Below, one piece after another: positions 1 through 11,591 of a stretch of DNA of 64,000 nt. A model generated the notes under the pieces. The model was not told where the DNA came from. It searched no databases and worked only from the letters and a program-made list of their open reading frames with translations. Positions within the stretch are counted from its first letter, which is position 1. Each line of letters opens with the position of its first letter. The DNA lies in the NCBI GenBank assembly GCA_021234155.1, contig JAJEKV010000056.1, positions 4,842,356 through 4,906,355 on the forward strand. Direction: 5' to 3'. The position numbers and the translations under genes were made by a program. The stretch is from Isoetes taiwanensis. Lineage: Eukaryota; Streptophyta; Lycopodiopsida; Isoetales; Isoetaceae.

Positions 1-1524
1 GACATTAATGCTAGGGCAATTTGGGTGGAGACATTCTGAATCTTAAGCGATTTGAATTGGTGGAGGGGAAATAAACTCACCATGGCTGGTAGGATTCTGG
101 TAGCCAAGTCAGTGCTCTGTAGCACTCATGTTTACGCAGCCTCCTGCATACTTGCGCCAGAAAGTGTGGTTAAGGAGTTGGATGACACCATTCGCAATTT
201 TGTTTGGGGAGGGAATGAGGAGGGGCTACAATGAAGGTCGCATGGTGGAAGTGTGTGCGTCCCGCATGTGGGGGGTTTGGGTATGCTTGATGTGTCGTTG
301 CACCACGAAGGTTCCGTGTCGAAATTCATCCGGCGGTTGTTGCGGGAGCAAATAAATCCCGTGTTTGGCTCTGTTGGCACAGTCACTTCGTCACTCTATT
401 GTGTTTAGGAAGCCGCTATTCCTCGATTCGCCGTGGGGCTCTGTTTTGAGGATTTGCGGCCATTCCCTCATGCTTCGCCTTTTTCTTATGGGTCTCCGAA
501 GGCCTGGAAGGTGGTCAAGGTTCTCTTTTCATTGGACCCTAGCAGATGTATGGTAGCCTCATCGCCCTTTCTCTGGGTACCCTTGGACTCTGCATCTCCC
601 TTGGCCTCTTCCTTACACCCAGGTACTCAGCGCCGATGGATTGCTGTAGGGGTAACATCCATCCGTGGATCGGTATTGGGAGGGTCATCCGCCATGGGAG
701 TTTTTAGGGAGAGATTTGGCTGCGGTGGTGGGACATACGGACTTGGGCCGAAATTGCCAATGCTATTCCATTGCAGTTGTCTTCTCAAGTCAATCGCGTT
801 TGGAAGTCGCATAGTGGACTTGATGCATCTCAGTTTGTAGCATCGGCTTATGGGCTCCTAGCGCTTCAGGACACGTTGCCGCCTTCGGATAAGTGGTCAC
901 TTAAGCTTCCAGGGGAGTAAGTGGCCCGCCATGTGGAAGTGGGCGTGGAATACATTGCCTCCTCCTAAAATCCGTACCCCTTTTGTGGCGGATCTTGCAC
1001 CGTAGCCTCGGGGTGAATGTCCGAGTCCACGTGTTCAAGCCTCGTGTAGCGTAAACATGCCCTTTATGTGGGAGGCGACGTGAGACCATTGAGCCTTTGC
1101 TTTGTCCTATGCACGCAGGTAGGGGCAGCTTGGTCTGGGTGAGAGCCCTCTTTGGGACTTCATTATGCAGTCAGAAGATTCTCTTGGGAGTCCTTCCTAG
1201 CAGGTGGGCAATGGCCAAGCGGCAGGCGTTTCATTTATGCAGAGCTTGGCTTTTGTGGCTGATTTGGAAAAGACGGAGAGCGAAGGTCTTTCAGAATGCA
1301 GTGCTTAGCCCTTTTCGGTTGGTTCCGATCTTGAGGCATAAGTTGTGGCAGGCATACCAAGTCTCAAGCTTGTCTGGCACAGTTAAGCGGGAAATTTGGT
1401 CGACATTCCTACAGATTGTGGATCATGATGGGCGCTTCATTTCTTAGCACCACACTTATCATTGTACTTGATCGCATTCTAGTGGTTTAATATATTCTTA
1501 TATTCTTCAAAAAAAAAAAAAAGA
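1..1524 (+). mobile_element. LINE (non-LTR retrotransposon) ORF2 3' remnant with A-tail
   Basis: This is the carboxy-terminal part of a LINE reverse-transcriptase polyprotein, broken by frameshifts. From 52 the frame reads 'KLTMAGRILVAKSVL' and 'TIRNFVWGG', the segment that follows the RT domain in plant LINEs. At 231 a second frame gives 'KVAWWKCVRP', the usual K-x-x-W-x-x-x-x-x-P block. From about 930 to 1330 a zf-RVT-like region can be read, ending in 'LLWLIWKRRRAKVFQN' (1250-1297). The element closes with 14 A at 1509-1522 preceded by TTCTTC. The RT core and 5' end lie outside the window, so no target duplication can be tested. The copy is dead as read. Confidence 0.85.
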
Positions 1525-2365
1525 CTAAGAGTATTACCTCACTAAACTATTCCTAGGAACTTAGTTGATTCACATGTAAATTTTTCTTCAAATAATGAAC
1601 ACATTTAACATGTGCATGACAATAATGAATTGAACACTATTGTTTGTAGACTATGGTAAGACTAATACCATTGTTTGGCAATGATATATTTGAAGTTAAG
1701 ATTGAGAACATTGTAATATATGGGAGTTTTAAAAACACCCCTGCCATGTCATCAACATATAAGAACAATGTCCCTTGGATGTTACAAATATTGTTACGAG
1801 GAGCATATTGCACTATGACAAACGATATAGTGGCATCACATTTGAAATAAAAAAAAAAAAAAAAACCTAACAACAGGCAAGACAAGCTAGAAATCTTTTT
1901 TGGATTATGTGACCTGAAGAGAGAGAAATAAAGCAAAGTGGTGTGTTTTATTTTGCTTTTGAGACCATGAGTTCTATAAGACATAGGAAAATTTTATAAT
2001 CACATCCACTGTTCATGGTCTATGCACCTTGTATGTAGCGTATCAAAATCTTGCACATTTCCACTATACTCATCTATCATATTTGTAGTGGGAACTCCAT
2101 TTATGTATTTGATTGTATCTATATAATCCTACACCCCTCATATATGAACATTCAAGTGCCGTGGGAATCTAGCAGTGAAGTAAATAGATGTCAATGAGTA
2201 AAGCTAAATATGCAAGTCGTAGTTGGTGTTCGTATATAATTTTATCTTCTTATATTTATTATATTATAAAGTTATACAGTATGTCCATTGTGAATCAAGC
2301 CCTAGATCGGAAGGTTGAGGATATGATGGGCCAACGGTGAAGATGATGCATGCGTGTTCTCAACC

Positions 2366-2367
<2 letters not shown>
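1525..2367. other. A+T-rich spacer, no gene seen
   Basis: No reading frame with protein-like composition, RNA gene or terminal repeat was found here. A 17-base A run lies at about 1849-1865. Short open frames on both strands look random. Confidence 0.5.
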
Positions 2368-2402
<35 letters not shown>

Positions 2403-3457
2403 AAGAAACGGAGGTACCACTTTTTTATTTTCTGAAATAAGAGTACATGCAACAGCAGAAGAGGAGATTACTATAGGAGCTCACACCTCAACTTCTTCAT
2501 CTCCCCCAGGCATGCTTATTTAAACTTCTAATGAGTCAGATAGAAAATATATACACCAAAATACTCCTGAACAGCCATTGATGAAGTAGGAAAAGTAAAC
2601 AAGAACACGAATCCTGTTTTGAAGTTGCTCCCGAAGTAAGTTGCAGTGCAGTCCTTAATGACATTAGAAGGCATGATGTCTGATACAGCAGCCACTCAAG
2701 CATATTAGTACTTGAGTTTTTACTTAAGCATCAGCACTTAAGTATTTAAAATGCTCAAGCTTATCAGTACTTGAGCACCGATGGGCATATCAGTACCCTG
2801 GTAAAAATATTCAAGTTAGAACATTAAAAAATCCCTAGTTGTGCATAATGTCACGTTGTGGTATGTAGACCAATCAGCCCCACTGAATTCGCTGCCCCTC
2901 CTGCAGAAAAGATAAGCCAGCTTCCTCTTGGATCAGACCCAAGTAACTAGAATGCTGCATTGTGGGGATTATGTACTCATCATCATTTTGGTGCACTACG
3001 AGAATCCCAAGAACTCCTTCAACACAAAACTTCACTGCCTTGTCTCTTAATCTACTTTACCAATGAACTAATTCTTCCCGCTAGCAAGGAAAAGGGAGCA
3101 AAATAGACAAGAAGGGCTTACTTTTCTATTTACAGCTTATGGTATTCCCTGCCTCAAGTTACCAGTCTACAGAACTTCACAAATTTGATACATCCTCTTT
3201 CTTTGCCTTGGTGTATGCATCTATGGAAAGGAGCCACGTTAGTGGCTGCTAAGAAGCAATCCCTTCTACACCTTATAGGCCAGCATCCCAATTGGGCCAT
3301 ACCTTTTCAGTGTGTCAATAAGACATAGAGCATACTGCCAGAGAAAGAATACCTGGTGCATCACATTAGGGCCGCCTGAAGAAAAATAAACCGGCACCAT
3401 AGACAGATATGAAATGCTGCTGATAGAAGAAATAAACCTCTTCGGCCCTGCTAGCAT
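2368..3457 (-). pseudogene. candidate minus-strand retrocopy (A-tail, polyA signal, 3'UTR, end of an ORF)
   Basis: Read on the minus strand, this stretch ends in 34 A (poly-T at 2368-2401). An AATAAA signal (TTTATT at 2424-2429) lies about 20 bases upstream of the tail, the expected spacing for a reverse-transcribed mRNA. About 0.8 kb of UTR-like sequence precedes it, then a 63-residue open frame (3457-3266) ending 'LKRYGPIGMLAYKV' before its stop. The product is not recognised. The bases next to the tail (TTCTTC-A) match those of the LINE at 1-1524, so this could also be a reversed LINE or SINE tail. Only the tail and signal are clear; the rest is inference. Confidence 0.35.
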
Positions 3458-3631
3458 CCAACGTTGGAAAGAGGAGCATGGATCCGCTGTACTGGGGCGA
3501 CCTAGAGCACCGGCGGCCGCCTGCCCTAGCCGCTCTGTAGCAGCGCCTTCGCGTGGCCGCCCATCACCTCAACCGAAATTTCATTTTGAACTTTTCGTTA
3601 ATACGATTCACTCAATCCGATAGTCAAAGAG

Positions 3632-3926
3632 TGAAGGGGAAAGGGAAACTGGGAAGGGGAAAAGAGAAAGAAAAAATGAGAAAAGGGAGGGAAAACAGGG
3701 AAAAAGAAGAACGGGAAAAGGGGGGGAATGGGGGAAAAGGGCAAAAGGAAAGGGAAAAATGGAAAAGGGGTAAGGAAATGAAAATATGGAAATTAGAAAA
3801 GGCAAAAGAGGAAAATTGAAAAGGAGAAAGAGAAGGAGAAGGAGAAAGAGAAAGAGAAAGAGAAAGAGAAAGAGAAAGAGAAAGAGAAAGAGAAAGAGAA
3901 AGAGAAAGAGAAAGAGAAAGAGAAAG
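3632..3926 (+). repeat. purine-strand low-complexity tract with (AGAAAG)n microsatellite
   Basis: Almost pure G/A on the plus strand. It begins as irregular GGGAAA-type repeats and ends as perfect AGAAAG hexamers (about 3842-3926). Long Lys/Arg/Glu frames on one strand and Leu/Ser/Phe frames on the other are by-products of the repeat. Confidence 0.95.
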
Positions 3927-4104
3927 CCACCACAACGCACACAAGCATATTCCACTTTTGTTTGCAAGCCTACAAATCATTCTCCAAAGAAACAAAGAAA
4001 AATTCATACATGTAGATATGTTACGGCTAGGACATTCATGCATGGTCCACATTAAGATAGCCTTTAATAAAAACTTTTGATCCTTAGATTTGGTTTTAGA
4101 TATA

Positions 4105-4132
4105 TTAGTTATGGTGCCCGGCGTTGCCGGGC
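4105..4132 (-). mobile_element. Helitron 3' terminus (hairpin plus CTAA end)
   Basis: The 17-base palindrome GCCCGGCGTTGCCGGGC (4116-4132) has 7-bp arms and a 3-base loop. On the minus strand it is followed after exactly 7 bases by CTAA and then T, the hairpin-CTRR-T layout of Helitron 3' ends. A second copy with the same spacing (29747-29774) ends in CTAG. The 5' end of this Helitron was not found. It may lie between 4.2 and 7 kb or be lost. Confidence 0.6.
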
Positions 4133-6995
4133 TTTAGCAACTATCTGTCAGGAAATAGAAAAATAAAAGTCGTTACGTGTAGAGACTATTGCTAAGATGT
4201 AAGAATTCATAGATAATTTACTTGACATTTTATTGCAAGCATTGTAATGGAATTGATGAAGGTGCCAATAATTCAAATGCAAATTTAAAATAGAAGATAT
4301 TATGGTTGGGAGTTAATTTCTCTCATACCTAGGTATTTATACACCATTCACTGAGTTGTAAGTTACAATTTTTTATTTTTCATAGCATGTGTTTTTTAAC
4401 GTCCATATGTGCAACTTCGACAACAATGTGCAACTTCGACAACAACGCACGTTGATATTGGCAAGAATGGATATTATTTTTTCGTAATTATTTTTGTTAT
4501 TGAAATTGTCTAATGACAGAATGGTCAATGTATTCACTTTGCATTTATCAATTTTAATAAGAAACAATGCGGAAATTGGGGGCAGTTAAATCTACTTCTA
4601 AAGACGAAAATTTGAAAAGACAGATCCAAAATTTATGCTCAAAATATCACCCTTAGAGGGAGTTAAATACACCAACAAAAAATAGATAGAGAAATGCAAA
4701 ACACAAAATTTTATCATGGTTCATTAGCATGCTTTAGTTCATAATGGAACTCTAACACATCAGCAAAAGGCCTAATATTGTACTTTATTGGATGCTCCCA
4801 TGATATCTTCACTTCTTCGACTTATAACATCTTAGCCGAGGTACAAAATGCACGTTATTTTCACACATTCGCCGCATAAGTATGGGCATATGCTGACATA
4901 GGCATTTAATGTAAGACTGCTTATTCAAAGTTATTACCCATTATAACTTTTATGGAATGCATGCCAAAGTTATTTTAGTTGTGGATCCCTCAAAGGTGTG
5001 CTCGGAAATGTGAGAACTACATCCTTGAAATCTAAGGCCATGTGCCGCACACAATAAGTATGATTCACATGTATACAAAGAAACCAGAGGAACAAAATGC
5101 AAGTGTGAGTGACTTACCTCTATAACTACCACATGCTAGCATATTGACAAATAACTCAACCAAATCGTATGCCATCTTCCATTCTTTCATAGTTCCATAA
5201 ACAGTTATGTTGTCTTTGCTATAATTAAAATGCTAAAATTATCAATACTTTCCTTATTAGGCTTAAGGAATTGAATAAGGACATTCTTGTTGCCAAAACA
5301 TTGCCATGTTTTATCCTCAACCTATTGTTTTTGTGATAAGAATGCTCTTGTTGCCAAAACAAAGTTGCCATGTTTTATCCTAAACCTATTGTTTTTGTTA
5401 TCCTCAACTTTGTCGGGTGTCATTGGTGTCTATTATGGGTTATCTATTATGGGTTACCTAATGTATTTGCAAGTCAGATGTGGTTATAAAAACACAAACT
5501 TCATTCATGTAACTGTATTTTTCGTCTTATTGCAAATAATATAAGTCAAGACAATTAGCCTACCAAAAATGTCAGTGCCAAAGTGGCAAAAACCAAAACC
5601 TCAACTAATCGGCTTATTATAGCCCTTCTTAAGGTGACATGCCTTACTTTTAAGACTGATTGAATTTTTTGCCTTCTAGACTATTATTTACATGTATTCA
5701 CATGCCCTCTATTTTTTTTTATCTAGTATCTCATGCTTAAGCTAGATAGGATTGCACAATTCAGGCATCAATTGTTGTCTGGGTTGGCTATAGAGCTGCG
5801 CTGTTTTATGATATCAGAGTAATGCTTCTGCTAAAGAGTACGGCTAAGAGTACAACTCTTAGAGAAACAATGTCATGACAGTACAACGTTTTGCATGCAA
5901 ATGTTTAAATGGACCATAAAGTCTTGACGAAGGCCCTGAATAACCTGTTCCATATTGCATATTCATCTTTTCCTTTCTCCATAAAGATTTGACAGTATAA
6001 AAATCCTCGGGTTCAGCAAGAAATATTCTCCTATGCATTTGTACTGTCCTTCAGATCTTTGAGCATGAAACAATGAAGTCTGATCAGAAAACAAAAGATA
6101 TGGCAAAACAAAGGGCTGGAATGTTAGTGCTACGCAAAAAAATTCATTAGTTCTCAACATCTTTGCAGTTTCGCTGTCCAACTTCTCGCCATCTATTTGG
6201 TCTATTTTTTCCACCATCTATTTGCTCTAATGCCTGCAATATATTGTGTAGTGATCTTAAATCAAATCGACATGATCAAACATAAACCCCCAATTCTAGT
6301 GTGATCAAATACATAACTTATATTGGATGAAATAAGTCAGGTGTGCGATATTATCTATTGTGGAGATGTTATAAATGGGAAAGCATGCTGATGAATACAT
6401 CCAATGCCAGAACTGGGCCAATCATAGCATTGCAACCAAACCCATCACTTTGAGGATCGGGTTCCAATGTTGGTAGGAGGAAAGCAGTGGGATGTGAATG
6501 CTCTACAGATCGAAAATCTGAGAACAAATAAATAGGAAGGACTCAAAAATACCGTTGGAAATACATGACATGTTTCAGCATTAAACATGTAAGAGCATTA
6601 AGCGTCTAAAAGCTGACAAACATAGGCAACTTCCTTAAGGCATTGTGGAACATGTGTAGAATTATAGAATAGAAAGTGTCTCACCTGGAGTAGAATGGAC
6701 CTGGAGAGAAGACATATGGACAAATAACGCATCAAGCCAATATTACCCGGTTGTAGCTCTAAAAATTTGCTTTAACTATAAAAGTTTAACTTTACCTCGC
6801 TGCCTTGCTTTGCTGAATGATCAGGCTCGCATATATCAAGACTCTAGCTATAGCCCTCTAGATGCTGACCATAAAACAAATGGAACTAAATCGTTATTAG
6901 AACTCTAAATTTCAATGCAACTATGAAGGCACAAAATTAGTTTCTTTCACTTATCATTTAGCATATCATTATTAGAGGAGTTGTAGCAACCCTAG
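4133..6995. other. A+T-rich spacer, possibly Helitron interior
   Basis: No convincing coding region was seen. If the Helitron ending at 4105 extends to the right, part or all of this stretch is its body. Short frames on both strands show no family signature. Confidence 0.4.
5284..5398 (+). repeat. tandem duplication, two copies of ~55 bp
   Basis: The block containing TTGTTGCCAAAAC, TTGCCATGTTTTATCC and CCTATTGTTTTTGT occurs twice in direct orientation (5284-5334 and 5344-5398) with a few substitutions and a short insertion. Confidence 0.85.
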
Positions 6996-7553
6996 TGTTA
7001 GTCCTGTGCCTCCTGGTACAGGACTATTCATGCATACGACGGACCAGGTCAAGAACAAGGACCCACAGTCAACCACGGGTCAGACATCCAAGGCCCCACA
7101 GAAGACCAAGCTGCAGAAAAGGAGGCGCTCAGACAAGTGACGGGTCATCACCGCCTGGGCCAACATGGTGATCCTGTGCACCTCAAGAGGCACCGCCAAA
7201 GATTCCTCAAAAATCGCCCTCCTTCAAGGAGTCGGCACCGAGATCAGTCAGAGTGTCTATATTGGGCCAAAGGCCATTGTACTATATATATGAGTAGAGC
7301 TAGCACATGAAGGCTAGACGAGTTTTGAGTCTTGTCTCTTTTCAGTCTTCTCTCGATTTCGAGAGCTCATGTATGTTCATCATTGATATCAAGGAAGCTT
7401 ATCATTTTCCTCTCATTGTTCTCTTTGTTCTGTTTTCTTCTTCTTGTTCTCTTCTTGCAAATCCCGCGTGACATAGTCCCCGGTTCTCTGTTAGATCCAC
7501 GGGTCCTCCACGAGGGTTGTCTTCCGGGAGTTCCCGAACCCGGACCACAAACA
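6996..7553 (+). repeat. 5' LTR of retrotransposon A
   Basis: Starts TGTTAGTCC and ends ..ACAAACA. It shares long blocks with the two LTRs of B (10955-11544 and 21541-22122), including GGGCCAAAGGCCATTGTAC and the TATA-like TATATATATGAGTAGAGC about 270 bases in. TGTTCATCATTGATATCAAGG and the T/C-rich run before CTTGCAAATCCCGCGTGAC are also shared. A degraded primer site (about 7554-7570) follows directly. Confidence 0.9.
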
Positions 7554-7600
7554 TTGTCGCCAGCTTGCGGATCGATTCGATCCTCATTTCTTCCGTCGCC

Positions 7601-9420
7601 ATGCATGTCCAAAACTTCCGCGCCCGGAAGAACTCCTTTCTCAGACGGCATCTCGCTTGGAGCGACATCATCGAAGGGAAGCTGTTCGCGACATGTATGG
7701 ATCAGCTTACGACATTGAGGGCGGCCACATTCGATCTCGGGCTCAAGTCGGCGCCACCCACCCCTCGTCACTGTCTGCGTCCCCCCCGCCCCAAAGCGTG
7801 CAAACATTGCTCCACGACCTCGATCACCTCATCACTATCAGGAGCCCTATCAGGCTCAACCTTCTCAACCTTACTTTCATACCCCTGATCATGCCTTCAT
7901 TCATCACTCTTCAGGCCATACGCCTCTTCCTTCACAACCATCATCTCCCCCGGGTGGGCAGGGATATCCACATGTCTCTTTTGCGCCTACCCAAGAATTT
8001 CCTTTCCCTACATTTCCCACCACTCTTCCTGTTTACAACCTTACTGACCTCAAAACCAATGCTCAGGCACCTTCAGTACCTCCACCGCAGTCACCCCTTC
8101 ATTAGGGTCCTTCAGGCACTATACCACCTTCAACTCCACCTCAATACAATCACTACACTGTTCCTGTTCAACCCAGCACTTTCACCTCTACCTTTCAGAC
8201 CCTTAAACTGACTTATCCCACCTTTGGCAACACGAAAGGCAAACCTTTAGACCAAAGTGCTCAGGCCCACATGGAAGAATTTGAGGCTCTGGCTGTCCTG
8301 AATGGTCATGCGCAACCTCAACTGAAATTCCACATCTTTTCCACCACACTGCGTGGCTCTCCTCATCAATGGCTCATGTCCAACAAAAGCCACTGGAAAC
8401 AAGATTGGTCCGAAATGAGAACTGCTTTTCTTTCTCATTATGGGACCACGGATGATGATCAACTTCATCTCAAGCAACTCAATGACCTTCAACAAGAGCC
8501 CACGAGTCCGCCTCGATTTTTGCGGTCGACTTCACATTCTGCTCAGTAAACTCAAGGAGTACCCAACACAGAGCCAGATCTTGGTCTGGTTTCTCCAAGG
8601 ACTTCCTCCAGCTATCAGACTCATGACGGAATACCTGCGTCCGAAGACTTTGGAGCAGGCTATCGACCTTGTCAATCACTCCGTCAATGTTTCCTCCGCG
8701 GGCGTGGCTCTTCTTCAGAGCTCCCTTTCATTCCACTGTCATGGTTCCACGCATCGGGCCCGGCCTCAACACGCCAATCCATGGCCTTGATCCGGATCGG
8801 TGCCATATCTGCAAATACCAAGGCCACTTGACAAATGAGTGCAACTCCACCAATGGCCCGCCTCATTGCAAAAGATGCAACATGTGCAATCATGCCACAG
8901 AAGAGTGCACTCGCACTCATCCAACACCTTTCCGCAACAAACTGGTTTATCAAGTGCAAACCACACCTCAGCAACAATCGCACTATCAGCAGCCACCACT
9001 ACAGGCGCAACCCAATCAACTTTATCAACAACAGGAGCAACAACGGGGACCCAACCCACGTCCTCCTTTTGATCCTTCTAAAGCTCAGTGTTATCACTGT
9101 CAAGAATGGGGTCATACCACCACGGCGTGTCCTCAACTTCCACAAGTTCAGGTGCAGCTTCCTGGCACCAATCAGACCACATCGGTCCGCCTCATGGCTT
9201 ACCAACTCTGGATTGCTAATGGCAAACAAGGCCCGCGTCCTGTTCTTAAGAAGCCACCTCGCGCCCTCAAAGAATCACGCGTTATCAACCAGCTCCTGCC
9301 AATCAACCTCAGATGGATCAACAAGCACAGGAAGAGATTTTTCAGGCTCTTAATCCTCCAGTCCAGCCATCAAATTGGGTTGGTTTGGTTTCACGCCAGA
9401 CCAGGGCATCACGTCCCTTG
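7601..9420 (+). pseudogene. gag of retrotransposon A (capsid plus three zinc knuckles), frameshifted
   Basis: Structural Gag protein that would package element RNA in cytoplasmic particles. The start is placed at ATG 7601, matching the start in B (11592). A Pro/Gln-rich amino-terminal region is followed by a retrotransposon-gag domain (about 8200-8760) with 'STTLRGSPHQWLM', 'FLSHYGTTDDDQLHLKQLN' and, in another frame, 'ILVWFLQGLPPAIRLM'. Three CCHC knuckles, each C-x2-C-x4-H-x4-C, lie at 8801-8842, 8867-8908 and 9089-9130. The third is separated by a Gln-rich linker. At least two frameshifts break the frame, one near 8510. Some may be sequence errors, since B reads differently at several of them. 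Confidence 0.8.
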
Positions 9421-10954
9421 ACCATTATTCCAAATGGCACGCAACCTGCCTTTGCAGTTGACACCATTCCTCATGAGAAAGAAAAAAAGGGTCATTTTGC
9501 ACCTGACTTGGAGAAACTCATGCCAAATGTCATGCCTAAAGTTCGCCAAAGCATTTTGAATCTCATGCAAGCTGCTGAAGGCCGCACGTTGGCGAATGTT
9601 CATGCCACCACCAGAGCTCAACAAAGACAAGATACACCTTCCACATCTCAACCTCCACGCTCTCAGACATATCCCAATATTTCTGCCGAGGTTGACCTTC
9701 TCAAAGAAGTTGCTGCTTCATTACCACGCATTCCAGCACCCGTGGATCCAGCAGATCCTTTTTCTCATGTGCCTTTGGAACTCCAAGAGGAGCTGGCAAA
9801 AATCAAAATTCCCTTAAGCTTGGCAACAATTTTGAAACTCTGTCCTGCTCTCAAGGACCAGTTACCACTCCCGACTGTTTTGGTTGGGGCTGTTGCTACC
9901 TCTACACCCACGGTCCATGCCATGGTGGGTAATCAACAAGTCAACCATGTTCAAATTGACGGACGTAGCGCAGTTAATCTCATCACGGATAAACTCCGCA
10001 AACAAATGGGCATCAAAGAACTCTATCGTGCCCCATATGACATCAAATTGGCTAATGGACATATCAGAGACCTCAAGGCGTCACGCCTCTTCTTCACATC
10101 AACATTGGTGACCTCCGATTCCCTTTGGAATTTGGAGTTTGGAAGGCTGGGGAAGATCCCGGTGATTATGAAATGTTGGTCGGCAGACCTTTTCTCCGCC
10201 AGGCCAAGAGTATCCATTACTGGGCCACGGATCAATTAGTCATCACCGATGGTCACCTTAATGCCACCATGGACTTGGGAACTGGTAAGATCATTTCGGT
10301 CGATAATGCTGAACCCTCTCTCTCTGACACTGATTCTGAGGAAGCCCAGAATATCTATCAAGTTCAGGCTCCACCTGCGAGTCTACCTCTGTCCTCCTAC
10401 CCCGAATATGCTGATCCTTGGGGAGAAATGACTCTTGATCAGGACCAGGCTGTGGCGGCTTTGCTTGACCCCTACCTGGCTCCTTGCAATCGAATTCAAC
10501 GGGTTGATCACTTTTCAGATGTGGAATCTCCTGCAGCTCCTGTAGATGTCCACGCTGTCATGAAGCAACCTCTGCTTCATGAAACTCAGCAACCTCTCTT
10601 TTTCACCACGCAGAGTGCCACGCATCCTGTCATGCTTCAACCTCCTGCACACATTGTCCAGGACACAGAAGTGATACCCCATATTCAGACTCCTGAAGTC
10701 GAGATCATGGACGTAGGCAACAATCACCGTCCCCCGCTGCCGCCAATCTTCCAACCCCCTATCGTAACAGGGCCGTCACGCTTTTCAAAAAGTTCAAACA
10801 CATTTTTGCCTGGAGCTACAGAGATCTTCGGGGAATCAACAAAGCCTTGGGGGAACTCACCATTCCTACCAAATCAAATGCACGCCCGAAGATAGCAACG
10901 ACAAGACCGCTCAACCCCACTACCGCGATCGCGTCAAGGCGAAATTGACAAACT
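9421..10954 (+). pseudogene. aspartic protease and linker of retrotransposon A, ended by insertion of B
   Basis: This is the pol region upstream of reverse transcriptase. The retropepsin-like motif reads 'VNHVQIDGRSAVNLIT' with the presumed catalytic Asp at 9958. B has DGGSAIN at the same place, so A carries Gly-to-Arg in the active-site loop. The flap and second half read 'DIKLANGH' and, in a second frame, 'EFGVWKAGEDPGDYEMLVG'. A 200-residue acidic, Pro-rich linker follows to 10895. The last bases before B encode the start of reverse transcriptase, which resumes after B at 22123. Protease would process Gag-Pol. The substituted loop and a frameshift near 10120 make this copy unlikely to work. 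Confidence 0.75.
10950..10954 (+). repeat. target-site duplication AAACT, left copy
   Basis: AAACT lies directly before the TGTTAG start of the left LTR of B. The same five bases follow the ..AAACA end of the right LTR at 22123-22127. Five bases is the normal duplication length for Ty3/gypsy integration. Confidence 0.9.
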
Positions 10955-11544
10955 TGTTAGTCCCAGGCCTCCCGGTACGGGACTATTCATGCATACCTGA
11001 CACTGTGTCAAGCTCAAGGATCCTCAAATCACCCGCGGGTCAGCCATCAAAGGCTCGGCCAGAAGACCAAGCAGCGTACCACGCAGCAAAGCCCTGTGGG
11101 TCGTCAACAAGAGGCGCCGGATAAGATAAGTGACGGCCCGCCACCGCCAAGGCCGGCGTCGGATTCTTCTAGGCACTTCAAGAGGCACCGCCAACATTCC
11201 TCACCGTCGGGCCTCCTTCCAGGAGTCGGCACCGAGATCAGTCAGAGTGTCTATATTGGGCCAAAGGCCATTGTACTATATATATGAGTAGAGCTAGCAC
11301 ATGAGTTTTTAGATGAGTTTCGAGTCTTGTCTCCTTTCAGTTTTTCTCTCTATTGCGAGAGCTCATGTATGTTCATCATTGATATCAAGGAAGCTTATCA
11401 TTTTCCTCTCATTTGTTCTGTTTTCTTCTTCTTCTTCTCTTCTTGCAAATCCCGCGTGACATAGTCCCCCGGACTCTCCTGTTAGATCCACGGGTCCTCA
11501 CAGAGGGCTGTCTTCCAGGAGTTCCCGAACCCAGACCCCAAACA
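10955..11544 (+). repeat. 5' LTR of retrotransposon B
   Basis: Begins TGTTAGTCCCAGG and ends ..CCCCAAACA. It is collinear with 21541-22122. The promoter-like TATATATATGAGTAG lies at about 11277-11291. Confidence 0.92.
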
Positions 11545-11545
11545 C

Positions 11546-11561
11546 TGGCGCCGATGCCGGG
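11546..11561 (+). promoter_or_regulatory. primer-binding site, Asp-tRNA-like
   Basis: TGGCGCCGATGCCGGG starts two bases after the LTR. It fits the complement of the 3' end of plant tRNA-Asp except for one base (T expected at the A of GCCGA). Asp-tRNA priming is typical of Tat and Athila lineage elements. Confidence 0.7.
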
Positions 11562-11591
11562 TCTGATTCCATCCTACTTTCTTCTGTCGCC

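Noticed and set aside
3608-4055. Long Lys/Arg and Leu/Ser-rich open frames
   Set aside because: They are translations of the (AGAAAG)n purine tract in several frames, with no domain and no conservation.
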